Source: Anaerobacillus sp. CMMVII (GTDB lineage: Bacteria > Bacillota > Bacilli > Bacillales > Anaerobacillaceae). From it: DNA of 64,000 nucleotides. The stretch spans positions 310,001 through 374,000 of the forward strand of contig NZ_JACEHK010000017.1 in NCBI RefSeq assembly GCF_025377685.1, given 5' to 3'. The translations under genes were made by a program, and so were the position numbers. This document shows positions 34,932 to 44,252 of the stretch, in pieces (within the stretch, counting starts at the first letter, position 1; every line of letters starts with the position of its first letter). The notes below the pieces were generated by a model. It was not told the origin of the DNA. It saw only the letters and a program-made list of their open reading frames with translations, and made no database searches.

Positions 34932-36374
34932 ATGAAAAAAAGAATTGCTTTAGTAATTGGAAACTCGAATTATTATAATTCTCCATTAAAGAATCCAATA
35001 AATGATTCGAATGATATCACAGATGTTTTGACGCAGCTTGGCTTTGAAGTAGAAAAGCATCTTGATATAACACATATAGAAATGGAGACGACATTTATAA
35101 GATTCATTAAGAATATAAAGGACTGCGAAGCATCCTTGGTATACTTTGCGGGACATGGACTTCAAATAAAAGGGGAAAATTATCTTGCACCAGTTGACAT
35201 AGAAGCTACAGACGAGGTAACAGCAATCTCGACAAGTTATAATATTAATGATTACCTAAGAAAAATAAGTAATTTTAGAGAGAAAACAAATATAATAATT
35301 TTAGATGCATGCAGAAATAATCCATTTATTAATACTATAAGAGGACCTGTTTCAAACGGTTTTGCACCGTTTAAAGAAGCTCCTATTGGCACATTTATTT
35401 CTTATTCCACTAGCCCTGACAGCTTAGCTGGAGATGGGAAAAAGGAAGATTCCAATGGTCTTTATACTGGAATACTCAAAGAGTGTATTAAAATTCCTAA
35501 CATAATAATTGAAGAAACTTTTAAGTTAGTAAGATCGGAATTGTCACGAATTAGTGGAGGCAATCAAATTTCATGGGAGCATTCAAGTCTAATTGGTGAT
35601 TTTTACTTTAGTGTTATTGAGCATACTGACTTTGAATTAGCTCAGGAAGATGTATATCAGTTTATTACTGAGAGATCGGATTTTTATAAGAATAAAAATC
35701 TTAGCATTTATGACACAGAGTGTCTACCAATAGTGGATGCTTATTTCAAATATCAGAAGCCTATTATTGAGATCATGCGACTATACTCTAGAGAAAGTTA
35801 TAGTCGTATTAATCAAAAATTTACTGACAATGAACTAGATTTCATAAATATGGGCTATTTGTCCTCATGGGGATTTGAGTATAAGGAACACAGGTGGTAC
35901 TATGGGGACCAGTATGTGAAAATGGGTGATCCTCTTCCGTTGCCAGAAAGACTCCTTGAGAAGGAACCTATAGAAGGTAAAGAACTTATCGTTGAATTGA
36001 GTCCAAAAGGTTATATGAGGGATAGTAATATCTTTTTTAGGATAAACACGAATCTTCCTAATAAAACTAAACTAATGTTCACACTTTACACAAGAGACAA
36101 TAAGTACAGAGCACAGTGTAAAACAGATGTAATTGATGGGGCGATACTAACTGAAGGATTCTCTTATAAAGGGAACCAGCTAGAAGATGGTATGTATCTA
36201 TTATCATTATCATCACCATTAACTGACCTGCAGCCTGAGAATGTTAAAACGCAATTTGGTGTTAGTGGCAGGAATCTTATGGGGAAATTTGTGAGATATG
36301 GTGCTCTTGGTGGGAAAAGTGTTAGAGGAGAATGGACCGTTATTAAAAGTAAAGAATTGGTTGAAATATACTAA
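34932..36374 (+). CDS. Caspase-like (peptidase C14) protein
   Basis: 480 aa from ATG 34932 (TTGGAGTGG upstream; GTG 34923 also possible). N-terminal caspase fold: MKKRIALVIGNSNYYNSPLK, catalytic His in LVYFAGHGLQIKG, catalytic Cys in IIILDACRNNPF, then FISYSTSPDSLAGDG. Residues about 240-330 are a helical segment, and the last 130 residues a beta-rich domain (ELSPKGYMRDSNIFFRINT). No signal peptide, so it is cytosolic. Bacterial caspase-like proteases occur in stress-response and defence modules; no effector partner is seen nearby. It is one of the longest genes of the array. Confidence 0.88.
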   Translation: MKKRIALVIGNSNYYNSPLKNPINDSNDITDVLTQLGFEVEKHLDITHIEMETTFIRFIKNIKDCEASLVYFAGHGLQIKGENYLAPVDIEATDEVTAISTSYNINDYLRKISNFREKTNIIILDACRNNPFINTIRGPVSNGFAPFKEAPIGTFISYSTSPDSLAGDGKKEDSNGLYTGILKECIKIPNIIIEETFKLVRSELSRISGGNQISWEHSSLIGDFYFSVIEHTDFELAQEDVYQFITERSDFYKNKNLSIYDTECLPIVDAYFKYQKPIIEIMRLYSRESYSRINQKFTDNELDFINMGYLSSWGFEYKEHRWYYGDQYVKMGDPLPLPERLLEKEPIEGKELIVELSPKGYMRDSNIFFRINTNLPNKTKLMFTLYTRDNKYRAQCKTDVIDGAILTEGFSYKGNQLEDGMYLLSLSSPLTDLQPENVKTQFGVSGRNLMGKFVRYGALGGKSVRGEWTVIKSKELVEIY

Positions 36375-36591
36375 TTTGCACCGCTAATGAAAATCACATG
36401 TTATGTATTCCATCTATTTCTTTTAACAAGTAAATTGAATTAAATAAAACAACACAACAAACGTTATGGGAAGGAATTCCTGTGGAAAAATTAAGTCACT
36501 TTACTAAAGGTAAAGTAAAAATTAATAGCATTAGTTTATTATTTACCAACCCCTTCTAAATTGTAAATAGATTAACCTATTAAAAAATTAT
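36375..36591. other. Non-coding stretch after the caspase-like gene
   Basis: AT-rich without ORF or strong hairpin; probably 3' tail of the cassette ahead of repeat R30. Confidence 0.4.
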
Positions 36592-36620
36592 GGAACTAAC
36601 GGAGGCTTTAGTTGAATAAG
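36592..36620 (+). repeat. Array repeat R30 (left half)
   Basis: GAACTAACGGAGGCTTTAG then TTGAATAAG; a terminator replaces the right half. Confidence 0.7.
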
Positions 36621-36634
36621 ACAATAATTGGTAA

Positions 36635-36670
36635 TAAAAAGACCGACTTATCAAAAGTCGGTCTTTTTTG
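36635..36670 (+). terminator. Rho-independent terminator
   Basis: AAAAAGACCGACTT, 6-nt loop, AAGTCGGTCTTTTTT; strong 9-bp stem with T-run. The A-run on the other side makes it potentially bidirectional, which would also serve nearby minus-strand transcription. Confidence 0.88.
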
Positions 36671-36883
36671 TGCGATTTATTGTGTGAATTACCAAGTGTT
36701 TTTTCTGTTATTACATACGAGATTAAAAATGATATTTGTCTGTTTGCACCTCACAATTAAACCCGTTATTATAAAGGAACGTTTTTTTCTTTTCGTATGT
36801 TAAAAAGAGGTGGACGGGAGGTATTTGGATATTTATGTAAGAATATGAGAGTTCCCTCCCCTACAATAATTAATATGCTTTAC

Positions 36884-37357
36884 TTACAGCTTTTCCATAT
36901 ATGTTTCTATTTGTTCTAAAGTTGTAATATGAGGATCAGTTTCTGTAGCTTCAATGTAGTGCGTGTAAAACTCTTTTGCCCCGTTTAAAATTTCAAATAG
37001 AAATTCCTTCTTAGGCAAAAAATAACTATGCCCACTCAATTCAAACTCTACCATTTGATCGTCTGCTGGCTTTAAACTATATTCAGTATTTTTGTCTGCA
37101 AAGGGACCTGATGCAAAATTATTTTTCATGAACTCAACAACGATATCTACTATAGGCCCCCAAAGGTCGTCAAGTCTAGTTAAGAAGTCTTCACCAAGAA
37201 TCTCATTGCCATTATAAGTGATACTGATATAACCGTATAGAAGTTCCTTATATTTACTTATAATCTTCCTGATCTCTTCCCCATCTCCATTATTAATTTT
37301 ACAATAAGCCCCTCCTTCTGGGCCATTTTCCCTTAAAAAAGATTCGACTATAACCAT
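36884..37357 (-). CDS. Hypothetical protein, only minus-strand gene of the array
   Basis: 157 aa from ATG at 37355-37357 (minus), with GGAGG just upstream. Sequence MVIVESFLRENGPEGGAYCK and onward, soluble, acidic, no motif recognised; ends PHITTLEQIETYMEKL. It could be an immunity-type or barnase-inhibitor-like small protein, but nothing supports that directly. The intervals 36671-36883 and 37373-37633 contain no other credible gene. Confidence 0.7.
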   Translation of the reverse strand: MVIVESFLRENGPEGGAYCKINNGDGEEIRKIISKYKELLYGYISITYNGNEILGEDFLTRLDDLWGPIVDIVVEFMKNNFASGPFADKNTEYSLKPADDQMVEFELSGHSYFLPKKEFLFEILNGAKEFYTHYIEATETDPHITTLEQIETYMEKL

Positions 37358-37633
37358 GGTTATTCCTCCCAAGTTAGGTTAAGATATCAGTTGTCTCCGC
37401 CTTGATTTTATCTAGGAGCAATGTATGTTGTGTTTGGATACACTGATCTTACAATGTTGTATTGTAAGTCTAATTGCACTTGATACCTTACCCCATTATA
37501 AGTATAGAATATTCTATTTTCAGTTTTTGCCCATTGTTAATAGCTGTCTGTATTACACTGGCGTTTCTTTGGATAACTTGACAGTTCTGTTCATACTAGC
37601 GGAATCTCTGTCCTATTTGATAGTTTAACATGC

Positions 37634-37703
37634 TTGTTGAACCAACGGGGGCTATTCTTTAGGAAGGAGAATGGCTTCTTCTTGTTGAAGTGAAAAACAG
37701 GAC
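37634..37703 (+). repeat. Array repeat R31
   Basis: Left box TTGAACCAACGGGGGC, stem GCTATTCT / AGAATGGC, TTCTTCTTGTTGAAG, right end TGAAAAACAGGAC. Confidence 0.78.
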
Positions 37704-37725
37704 AAAAATTGTTAAGGAGGCGGGA

Positions 37726-37920
37726 ATGAATAAAATTAATAAACTCAAAAAGGGAACTAAAAAATTCCTTATAGTCTTTGTTCCACTTGGAATTATAACT
37801 GTTATACTAGACAACCAAGGATTTTGGCAAATTTCAAGGTTTATGCCTCTTTTAGCAATTGGTATATTTTGGGGTTGGATAATTATCGACGATAAGTACC
37901 GCAATCAAAAACAAAAGTGA
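37726..37920 (+). CDS. Small membrane protein
   Basis: 64 aa from ATG 37726 after AAGGAGG. Basic N-terminus (NKINKLKKGTKKF) and two helices ending DKYRNQKQK. Function unknown. Confidence 0.66.
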   Translation: MNKINKLKKGTKKFLIVFVPLGIITVILDNQGFWQISRFMPLLAIGIFWGWIIIDDKYRNQKQK

Positions 37921-37952
37921 AGAAAATCAAACTGTTATTTAAGACGGTTCTC

Positions 37953-38038
37953 TTGAGCTAAAGAGTGCTTTAGTGCAACAACAGGAAGAGTCATAGTAAT
38001 GGTTGTTCCAGCTTATTTTTATTCAACAATTGAGTAAG
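37953..38038 (+). repeat. Array repeat R32, type F
   Basis: Left box GAGCTAAAGAGTGCTTTAG, arms AACAACAGGAA and TTGTTCCAGC, then a T-rich tail and TTCAACAATTGAG. Uninterrupted relative of R33. Confidence 0.8.
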
Positions 38039-38125
38039 AAAAATTAAATAAGGAGTTACGCTCTTTTGCGGGTTAATTTACTATCTTTATTAAGTAGAAG
38101 AGTGGATAAGGAAGGAGGACACTTA

Positions 38126-38314
38126 GTGATTGTTTATTATATTCTATCGGTACTAATACCTATTGCAATACTTATTTATGTAATTGGTAGTCTTTCAACG
38201 ATTAAATACCAACAAAAAATGATAATGAAGCATCTTGGTATTGAGGAAGAAACTGAAAAATTGATACCTAATGAACAAATCGAAAAAGAATTAGAAGACG
38301 AGTTATTAAAATAA
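38126..38314 (+). CDS. Small membrane protein
   Basis: 62 aa from GTG 38126 with GGAGGA upstream; the longer in-frame start at 38066 has no site. One helix (YYILSVLIPIAILIYVIG) and an acidic C-terminus with EEETEKLIPNEQIEKELEDE. Function unknown. Confidence 0.66.
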   Translation: MIVYYILSVLIPIAILIYVIGSLSTIKYQQKMIMKHLGIEEETEKLIPNEQIEKELEDELLK

Positions 38315-38320
38315 GTAGTT

Positions 38321-38342
38321 ATAACTAACGAATGCTTTAGTG
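38321..38342 (+). repeat. Array repeat R33, left part (split by group II intron)
   Basis: ATAACTAACGAATGCTTTAG then TG. The remainder lies at 42931-42988. Joined, the repeat reads TTTAGTG + GAACAACAGG, matching R32 and the TTTAGTGGAACA motif of R6. Confidence 0.88.
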
Positions 38343-39948
38343 GTGCGAAATGTTTCTACCTCAAATTGAGAATGGTCACATTACTCTGGTAAAAGGTAGA
38401 CAATTCCCTTCAGGGAGTTGAAGGGTTATATCGAAGAGTCAAATGATTGAGTAACGTCTTGAAGGGCTCTCTCTTAGTCGAATAGCACTAAAATTAGTAA
38501 GATTGATAGTGTTATAAGCTCGGCAAAAAGGCGTGAGAATTTACCGTAACAGATAAAGCTGACGAAAGCCTACCCGAGGGGGTGGTGTAAATCATGATGC
38601 TTGAGTTGAATGAATATGGTGAGAATGCAAAAAAAGCCTACAAGAAATGGCTAAGCTGACAAACTTCTGAATGTACGGGTCTAAACGCTTACTACATAGA
38701 AATGTGTACATCACCAAATTGTGAAGTTAGCAGTGGATGAGTAAGACTCGCTAATATGAAAATCCATGATATGTTATAGGCATATGAACGGCTAACAGGC
38801 TTACAGGAAGCATCTAAGTTCATTCTATAATAGATATAATTCAACGTTGTAAGCTGATAACGTGGAGAGCTTACTCTCAGAGAAGCGGTAATAAGGAAAG
38901 CGATAATGAGATTAGTTATTGTATAACTTGTTTTAATATCAGTGAAAGTGGTGGCACAGTACCGAAGAAACGTCTAATCAACGCGGAGGGATAGCCACTA
39001 GACTAATAAAGGAACATTCAACCATGTTAGACAGTTCTTTGTCGATTAATAAGGTTCTTGTAAGACTAAAAGAGGTTCAACTCTCAAGGGAGTCACCGAC
39101 TTGTTAAAACGGAAGAAACTGAGACACAACGAGTATTATGATATGCAACATAGCTTCGATAATTTATACACTCAGAGTGTTGATGGTCAAAACTTCTATG
39201 AATTAATGAAACTGATTAGTTCTAATGAAAATATTCGCCTTGCTTTTCGAAACATAAAGAGAAATACTGGAAGTAAAACAGCAGGAACGGATAAGTTAAC
39301 AATTGAAGACGTAAAATATTGTCTGTTGAAAAAGTAATAGATAAAGTTCAGAAAATGCTTCAATCATATAGCCCAGAAAAAGTCAGACGTGTCTTTATAC
39401 CAAAATCAAACGGGAAAAAACGACCTTTAGGCATTCCTACGATATGGGACAGAATTCTACAACAAAGTATTTTACAAGTTTTAGAGCCAATTTGCGAAGC
39501 GAAATTCCATAAGCATAGCTACGGTTTTAGACCAAATAGAAGTACACATCATGCAAAAGCAAGATTTGAGTCCCTCATTAACATGGTGGGTCTCTTTCAC
39601 TGTATAGATGTTGATATTAAAGGCTTCTTTGATAATGTTAGTCATAGTAAGCTACTAAAACAAATATGGTCTTTAGGAATTAGAGATAAAGCGCTGCTTG
39701 CCGTCATTTCAAAGCTTTTGAAAGCTGAGATAGAGGGCGAAGGGATACCGACTAAAGGAACACCACAAGGCGGTATTCTCTCCCCGTTATTATCCAACAT
39801 AGTTCTCAACGAACTAGATTGGTGGATTAGTAATCAATGGGAGACATTCGTAACCAATCATCCCTACAAAAGAAACGGCGATAAAGTGAAAGTACTTAAA
39901 CAATTGAATTTAAAAGAGTGCTATATCGTAAGGTACGCAGACGACTGT

Positions 39949-41820
39949 GTGCCACGAAGGAACACAAAGGGAACTCGAAGAGTTGCCTAGTGTAACATGC
40001 TGCACAAAAGATGAGGGTGGGCCCCTCGAAATCGCCATACAGGTGGAGATTTCAAACCACCCTAAGGTGCTGTAGTCAAAAGCTATGGTATTGAGCGTTA
40101 GGGAAAAGGTAGAGCCTGACTCTATCAGGTGTGTATTAAGGAGACGAAAACCATTGAACCGCTGAAGAAGTATCGAAAGCGTAGATTTGTCATCAAAACT
40201 GAGGGGGAGTCGTTAACTCAGGATAAGTTCGGAGGCAACCTGTTTACTGTCCGTTCGGTGACCGGTATAAAGGCGGCGTGAACTTAATACAGGCTTTTGT
40301 GTGGAACGTGGGAACCTACGACATGGATGCTAAGGGAGAGATTTCAAGTGGAAGCCCCACAAGAATCAGAGTACCAATGCCATGTATAGGGGCGGAATAA
40401 CTCGTAGTAGTAATGAAATCTCGTAACGGAGATGGAGCAAAGGAGTTATGTTATTCTGTTTTATTAACAAGTCAACCATTTAACTGGGAGGAACTTATGA
40501 GTAGAACAAAGTCGTATGAAATATCTAAGAACATAGTATATGAAGCCTTCTTAAGAGTTAGAGCAAACAAAGGCTCAGCAGGAATTGATGAGCAATCAAT
40601 AGCAGAGTTTGAGGTAAATCTAAAAGACAACCTGTATAAGATATGGAATAGAATGTCATCAGGAAGTTACTTTCCTCCAGCAGTTAAAGCTGTGGATATA
40701 AAGAAGAAAGCTGGAGGTACAAGGACACTAGGAATACCAACGGTTGCGGATAGAGTTGCACAAATGACTGTAAAACTATATTTCGAACCTTCGGTAGAAC
40801 CATTCTTTCATGAAGACTCTTATGGTTACAGACCAAAGAAAAGTGCCATTCAAGCGGTAGAAATAACTCGGAAAAGATGCTGGAAGTATAATTGGGTACT
40901 AGAATTTGATATTAAAGGTCTATTCGATAACATTGATCATGAGTTACTGATGAGAGCAGTTGATAAACATACAGACGTAGAATGGGTAAAGTTGTACATC
41001 AAAAGGTGGTTAACTGCACCGTTTCAAACAAAAGAAGAATTAATAGAACGCACCTCCGGCACACCGCAAGGTGGTGTCATAAGTCCGGTACTAGCAAATC
41101 TATTTCTACATTATGCGTTTGACAAATGGATGGCTATTAATCACCCAAACAACCCTTTTGCTAGATATGCAGATGATGCAGTAATCCACTGCAACACAGA
41201 GGAAGAAGCAAAGAAACTGCTAAAATCTTTAAACAAAAGAATGAACGAATGTAAACTAGAACTACACCCTTCTAAAACGAAAATTGTCTATTGTAAAGAT
41301 GCGGACAGAAAAGAAGAACAAGAGAATATAGCGTTTGATTTTCTGGGGTACACATTCAGACCAAGAATGTCACAGAATAGGTGGGGGAAACACTTTGTGA
41401 ATTTCACACCTGCCATCAGTAATAAATCGAAAAAGTCCATTCAGCAAAAAGTAAGAGATTGGAAACTACAATTGAAGGCCGAAAAAGAGCTTATTGACAT
41501 ATCGAAGATGTTTAACTCTGCAATTCAAGGTTGGATTAATTACTATGGTAAGTTCTACAAATCTGAAATGTACTCTGCTCTCAGACATATTAATAAAGCC
41601 TTAATTATGTGGGCGAGAAAGAAATACAAAAGACTAGCTCGGCACAAGAAAAGAGCAGAACATTTCATAGGTAGAATTGCGAAACAAAATCCCAGTCTCT
41701 TTAGACACTGGGAAATAGGTATAAAGCCCACGACTGAATAATGGGAGCCGGATGAGCTGAGAGGTTCACGTCCGGTTCTGAGAGAGACTACTGGGGAAGT
41801 TCCAGTGGTCTACTTGCCTC
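39949..41820 (+). mobile_element. Group II intron (inner), nested in the reverse transcriptase gene
   Basis: Starts GTGCCACGAAGG directly after GACGACTGT and ends at ...TTGCCTC before AAGGTTTTG. The 3' boundary is set by the reading frame of the host gene rather than by a clear AY end, so it may be off by a few bases. Domain V is GAGCCGGATGAGCTGAGAGG and CACGTCCGGTTC (41744-41778), a classical form; domain VI follows. 1872 nt with its own RT ORF. Confidence 0.85.
40413..41741 (+). CDS. ltrA: Group II intron reverse transcriptase/maturase (inner intron)
   Basis: 442 aa, intact. RT motifs: KGSAGIDEQSIAEFE, TRTLGIPTVADRVAQ, DSYGYRPKKSAIQAV, EFDIKGLFDNIDHEL, GTPQGGVISPVLANL and catalytic RYADDAVIHC; domain X with FLGYTFRPRM and INYYGKFYKSEMY; ends RHWEIGIKPTTE. 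There is no HNH endonuclease, unlike the outer protein, so the two introns belong to different lineages. It drives splicing and target-primed insertion of its own intron. Confidence 0.95.
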   Translation: MKSRNGDGAKELCYSVLLTSQPFNWEELMSRTKSYEISKNIVYEAFLRVRANKGSAGIDEQSIAEFEVNLKDNLYKIWNRMSSGSYFPPAVKAVDIKKKAGGTRTLGIPTVADRVAQMTVKLYFEPSVEPFFHEDSYGYRPKKSAIQAVEITRKRCWKYNWVLEFDIKGLFDNIDHELLMRAVDKHTDVEWVKLYIKRWLTAPFQTKEELIERTSGTPQGGVISPVLANLFLHYAFDKWMAINHPNNPFARYADDAVIHCNTEEEAKKLLKSLNKRMNECKLELHPSKTKIVYCKDADRKEEQENIAFDFLGYTFRPRMSQNRWGKHFVNFTPAISNKSKKSIQQKVRDWKLQLKAEKELIDISKMFNSAIQGWINYYGKFYKSEMYSALRHINKALIMWARKKYKRLARHKKRAEHFIGRIAKQNPSLFRHWEIGIKPTTE

Positions 41821-42930
41821 AAGGTTTTGTGTCGCACACGTTCACAAGCAATAAGGATGAATTGTGCTATAAAGGATTTCCTCAAAACAAGATTACACCT
41901 TGAAACAAGCGAAGATAAGTCAAAGGTTATTAACTTAAAGAAAAACTCGTCAGAGTTTCTTGGTTTTACATTCCGAGCGATTAGGAAAGGAAAAACAAGA
42001 ATGGGCTATGTAGCGAAGTCGAATATGACAAAGAAAGCAAAAGCAACTGCACTTATTAAAATTAAAGATTGTATTAAAGCTATACAAAAGAAACCTTGTG
42101 CTGAAACGGTTTGGCATTTCAATACAGTTGTCATGGGAATCCAAAATTACTACTCAGTAGCAACAAGGATTATGAAAAATTTAAGTGAGTTGAGCTCTTT
42201 TCTTCAGAAGACGCTTTACAATCGATTAAAAGACATTAGAACAGAAGCGAAGTTTTCAAATATGACTAGTACTTTACAAAAGCGTTATAAAGGATGTAAG
42301 GCTAAACTATACAAAATTCAGAATATGGTTTTCGTCCCAATTCACGCTCAAAGACATAAAACAAATCTATGCTTTTCTCAAGGAACGTGCAACTACACTG
42401 CCGAAGGTAGAGAAAAACTACACGAAAGTCTTAAAGCTATTAATAAAAAGATACTCAGTCATGTAATGAAAAGTTTATCCCAAATCGAACAATTGAATAT
42501 AACGATAATCGAATAAGTAAGTTCATTGCCCAATACGGAAAATGTGCAGTCTCAGGTGTTGAACTAGGCTTAAACGATTGGCATTGTCATCATAAAAATC
42601 CTTATCATCTCTCGAAAGATGATGGATATTCAAATTTAATCGTGCTACATGAAAGTGTGCATCGACTTGTACATCTCAAAGACACTGATAAAATAAAAGC
42701 TTTATTAACTGCGCTTCGGCTCAACCGAAAGCAGTTAGAAAAGGTTAACGAATTAAGAAAACAATGCAGAAATACATCAATCTAGACTTTGGAAAATTTA
42801 AATCGCTTCAATAAAGACATAGAATTGAATGGATTGGATTAGTTGGAACGCCGTATGAGGTGAAAGTCTCATGTACGGTGTGAGCGAGGGGAAAAGGGAG
42901 CGATAACTTCAAACCCTTACCTATTCGTAT

Positions 42931-42988
42931 GAACAACAGGAACGGTCATATAACTTGTTGTTCCTGCCTTTTTTTCAGCAGTTTAGTT
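42931..42988 (+). repeat. Array repeat R33, right part
   Basis: GAACAACAGGAACGG, loop, AACTTGTTGTTCCTG, T-run, CAGCAGTTTAGTTG. The two arms pair over 10 bp, so the intron lies at the foot of a hairpin. Confidence 0.86.
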
Positions 42989-43100
42989 GTACAAAATGTA
43001 AATAAAATTTTAATAATATTTTATAAATTAAGACTATCAATTAACAAAATATGTTAACATTTTATTAATCAAATCTAAATTTAAAGCGAGGATGATTATT

Positions 43101-43205
43101 ATGATTACAGGTGTAGGTGTACCAGGCTTATTATTAATTTTATTTATTTTTGGAATAATTATCGGTGGTATTTGGTTATTCGTTCGCTTACTACAAAAAA
43201 GGTAA
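43101..43205 (+). CDS. Very small membrane peptide (34 aa)
   Basis: MITGVGVPGLLLILFIFGII with a basic end LLQKR. ATG 43092 is an alternative start. GCGAGG upstream. The same type of short hydrophobic peptide, GVGVPGL plus an arginine-rich end, is common in bacilli as a holin-like or Sec-independent (TatA-like) peptide; function unknown. 42989-43091 is AT-rich promoter-like DNA. Confidence 0.6.
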   Translation: MITGVGVPGLLLILFIFGIIIGGIWLFVRLLQKR

Positions 43206-43214
43206 TCGGTTCTT

Positions 43215-43240
43215 ATTGTGTAAACGAGAGCTTAGTTTAG
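43215..43240 (+). repeat. Array repeat R34 (left half)
   Basis: ATTGTGTAAACGAGAGCTTA then GTTTAG; the right half is missing. Confidence 0.55.
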
Positions 43241-43310
43241 TTTCTACAATAAGGATTATGATGAAATGTTCTTGAGATTTATTTCTATTAACTCAAAAGG
43301 AGAGGATGTT

Positions 43311-43562
43311 GTGAAAAAAACTCTTTACTCATTTCTTTGTGGAATTATCTTTGGAGGGCTTATATCTTTTCTTACCCTCGATTGGGAAAATCGTATATTT
43401 AAAAATGAACATCATTACGGTGGAGAACCTAAAATGGTAACAGATATAGATATTTTATTCTTTTCTGATGTTTTATTAATAATAGTTGCAGTAACTTTCT
43501 TCATCTACTTAGCTTGGACATTCACTGAAAAAAGAACAAGAAATAATAATTTTAAAATTTAA
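43311..43562 (+). CDS. Small membrane protein
   Basis: 83 aa from GTG 43311 after AAGGAGAGG (an in-frame ATG at 43266 lacks a site). Two helices: KTLYSFLCGIIFGGLISFL and FFSDVLLIIVAVTFFIYLAW. Function unknown. Confidence 0.65.
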   Translation: MKKTLYSFLCGIIFGGLISFLTLDWENRIFKNEHHYGGEPKMVTDIDILFFSDVLLIIVAVTFFIYLAWTFTEKRTRNNNFKI

Positions 43563-43592
43563 TTACGCAAAGTGATTGATAAATGGAAGTTA

Positions 43593-43632
43593 TTGCTTGT
43601 TGTGCTAACTGATGCAATAGCACAATAAGCAA
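43593..43632 (+). repeat. Array repeat R35 (atypical hairpin)
   Basis: TTGCTTGTTGTGCTA / TAGCACAATAAGCAA pairs over about 13 bp around ACTGATGCAA, and contains the array motif GTGCTAACTGATGC. No normal right box. Confidence 0.6.
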
Positions 43633-43730
43633 ATTCTTCCGTAACAGTTAATTATGGTGGATAGTTTAGTAGTAAATTGAGATTTTAATGAATTTATAAT
43701 TTGTTTTTTACATATGAAGGAGAGATTATA

Positions 43731-44105
43731 TTGAGAAAAACGCTGTTTGCTGCAGTAACAATATTACTAATATTAATTGCAGGGTGTAGTCAAAATGTAG
43801 TAATAACGACCGAAGATAAGGTAACTCAACAGATTGAAAATTCTTTATCAATAATTTTAAGTGAACCTTCTCTATCATCTAATCCTCATGATTACATAGA
43901 AGCTCATCAAGAAGAATTTGAGTTTTTAGTAAAACAAGGCGATTTAACATTAAACTATTTCATAAATGATTTTAGCAAATCAAGTGAAAATGGGTTGAAA
44001 GAATACATTATGGCATTAATTTGTATAGAAATATTAGGAGACAAAAACACTTTTGAGGAATGGGCATCAGGAAGAGAGTGGTATGAGCACTATATAAAGA
44101 GTTAA
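43731..44105 (+). CDS. Lipoprotein
   Basis: 124 aa from TTG 43731 after GAAGGAGAG. Signal MRKTLFAAVTILLILIAG with lipobox AGC. Soluble helical mature domain (DYIEAHQEEFEFLVKQGDLT) resembling small Bacillus lipoproteins of unknown function. Confidence 0.72.
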   Translation: MRKTLFAAVTILLILIAGCSQNVVITTEDKVTQQIENSLSIILSEPSLSSNPHDYIEAHQEEFEFLVKQGDLTLNYFINDFSKSSENGLKEYIMALICIEILGDKNTFEEWASGREWYEHYIKS

Positions 44106-44110
44106 TTTTA

Positions 44111-44218
44111 ATTTAAACAAGCGAAAGTATATGAAATACTACTGCTTGTTGCACTAACGATAAGCATTAGTGGAACAGGCTGTGACTGCTGTTGTGTCGC
44201 TAAAGAGCAGGTTAATTG
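44111..44218 (+). repeat. Array repeat R36 (two overlapping units)
   Basis: First unit: TTTAAACAAGCG, stem AGTAT / ATACT, GCTTGTTGCACTAACG. Second unit: CACTAACGATAAGCATTAG, arms AACAG / CTGTT and TTAG / CTAA, right end AAAGAGCAGGTTAATTG. Confidence 0.8.
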
Positions 44219-44252
44219 AAAAAGAGATAATGATAAAAGGAGGTATAAATTA

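Larger units (their letters stand above)
39101..42784 (+). pseudogene. ltrA: Reverse transcriptase/maturase of the outer intron, split by the inner intron and frameshifted
   Basis: Exon 1 is 39101-39948 and exon 2 is 41821-42784. RT domain: AFRNIKRNTGSKTAGTD, then RRVFIPKSNGKKRPLGIPT, HSYGFRPNRSTHHA, GTPQGGILSPLLSN and the catalytic RYADDC. The inner intron follows the two catalytic aspartates; joined exons read YADDC-KVLCRTRSQA in frame. Maturase X domain: NLKKNSSEFLGFTFRAIRKG and beyond. A C-terminal HNH endonuclease (GKCAVSGVELG; DWHCHHKNP; VLHESVHRLVH) is in place. One base missing in T-runs near 39320 and 42477. Spliced product about 600 aa. Confidence 0.82.
38343..42930 (+). mobile_element. 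Group II intron (outer), inserted in an array repeat; contains a second intron
   Basis: 5' end GTGCGAAATG matches the group II GUGYG consensus. About 750 nt of domain I-III RNA precede the reverse transcriptase gene. Domain V is at about 42847-42884 (CCGTATGAGG...GAAA...CTCATGTACGG), followed by domain VI and a 3' end at CTATTCGTAT. Flanking exons rejoin cleanly to an intact array repeat. Length 4588 nt including the inner intron of 1872 nt, so the host intron itself is about 2.7 kb. Confidence 0.88.

Noticed and set aside
37425-37628. 67-aa plus-strand ORF between the minus-strand gene and R31
   Set aside because: No ribosome binding site, odd composition, no cassette boundary in front of it.
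38343-42930. Class C (attC-type) group II intron for the outer intron
   Set aside because: The outer RT carries a C-terminal HNH endonuclease, which class C introns lack.
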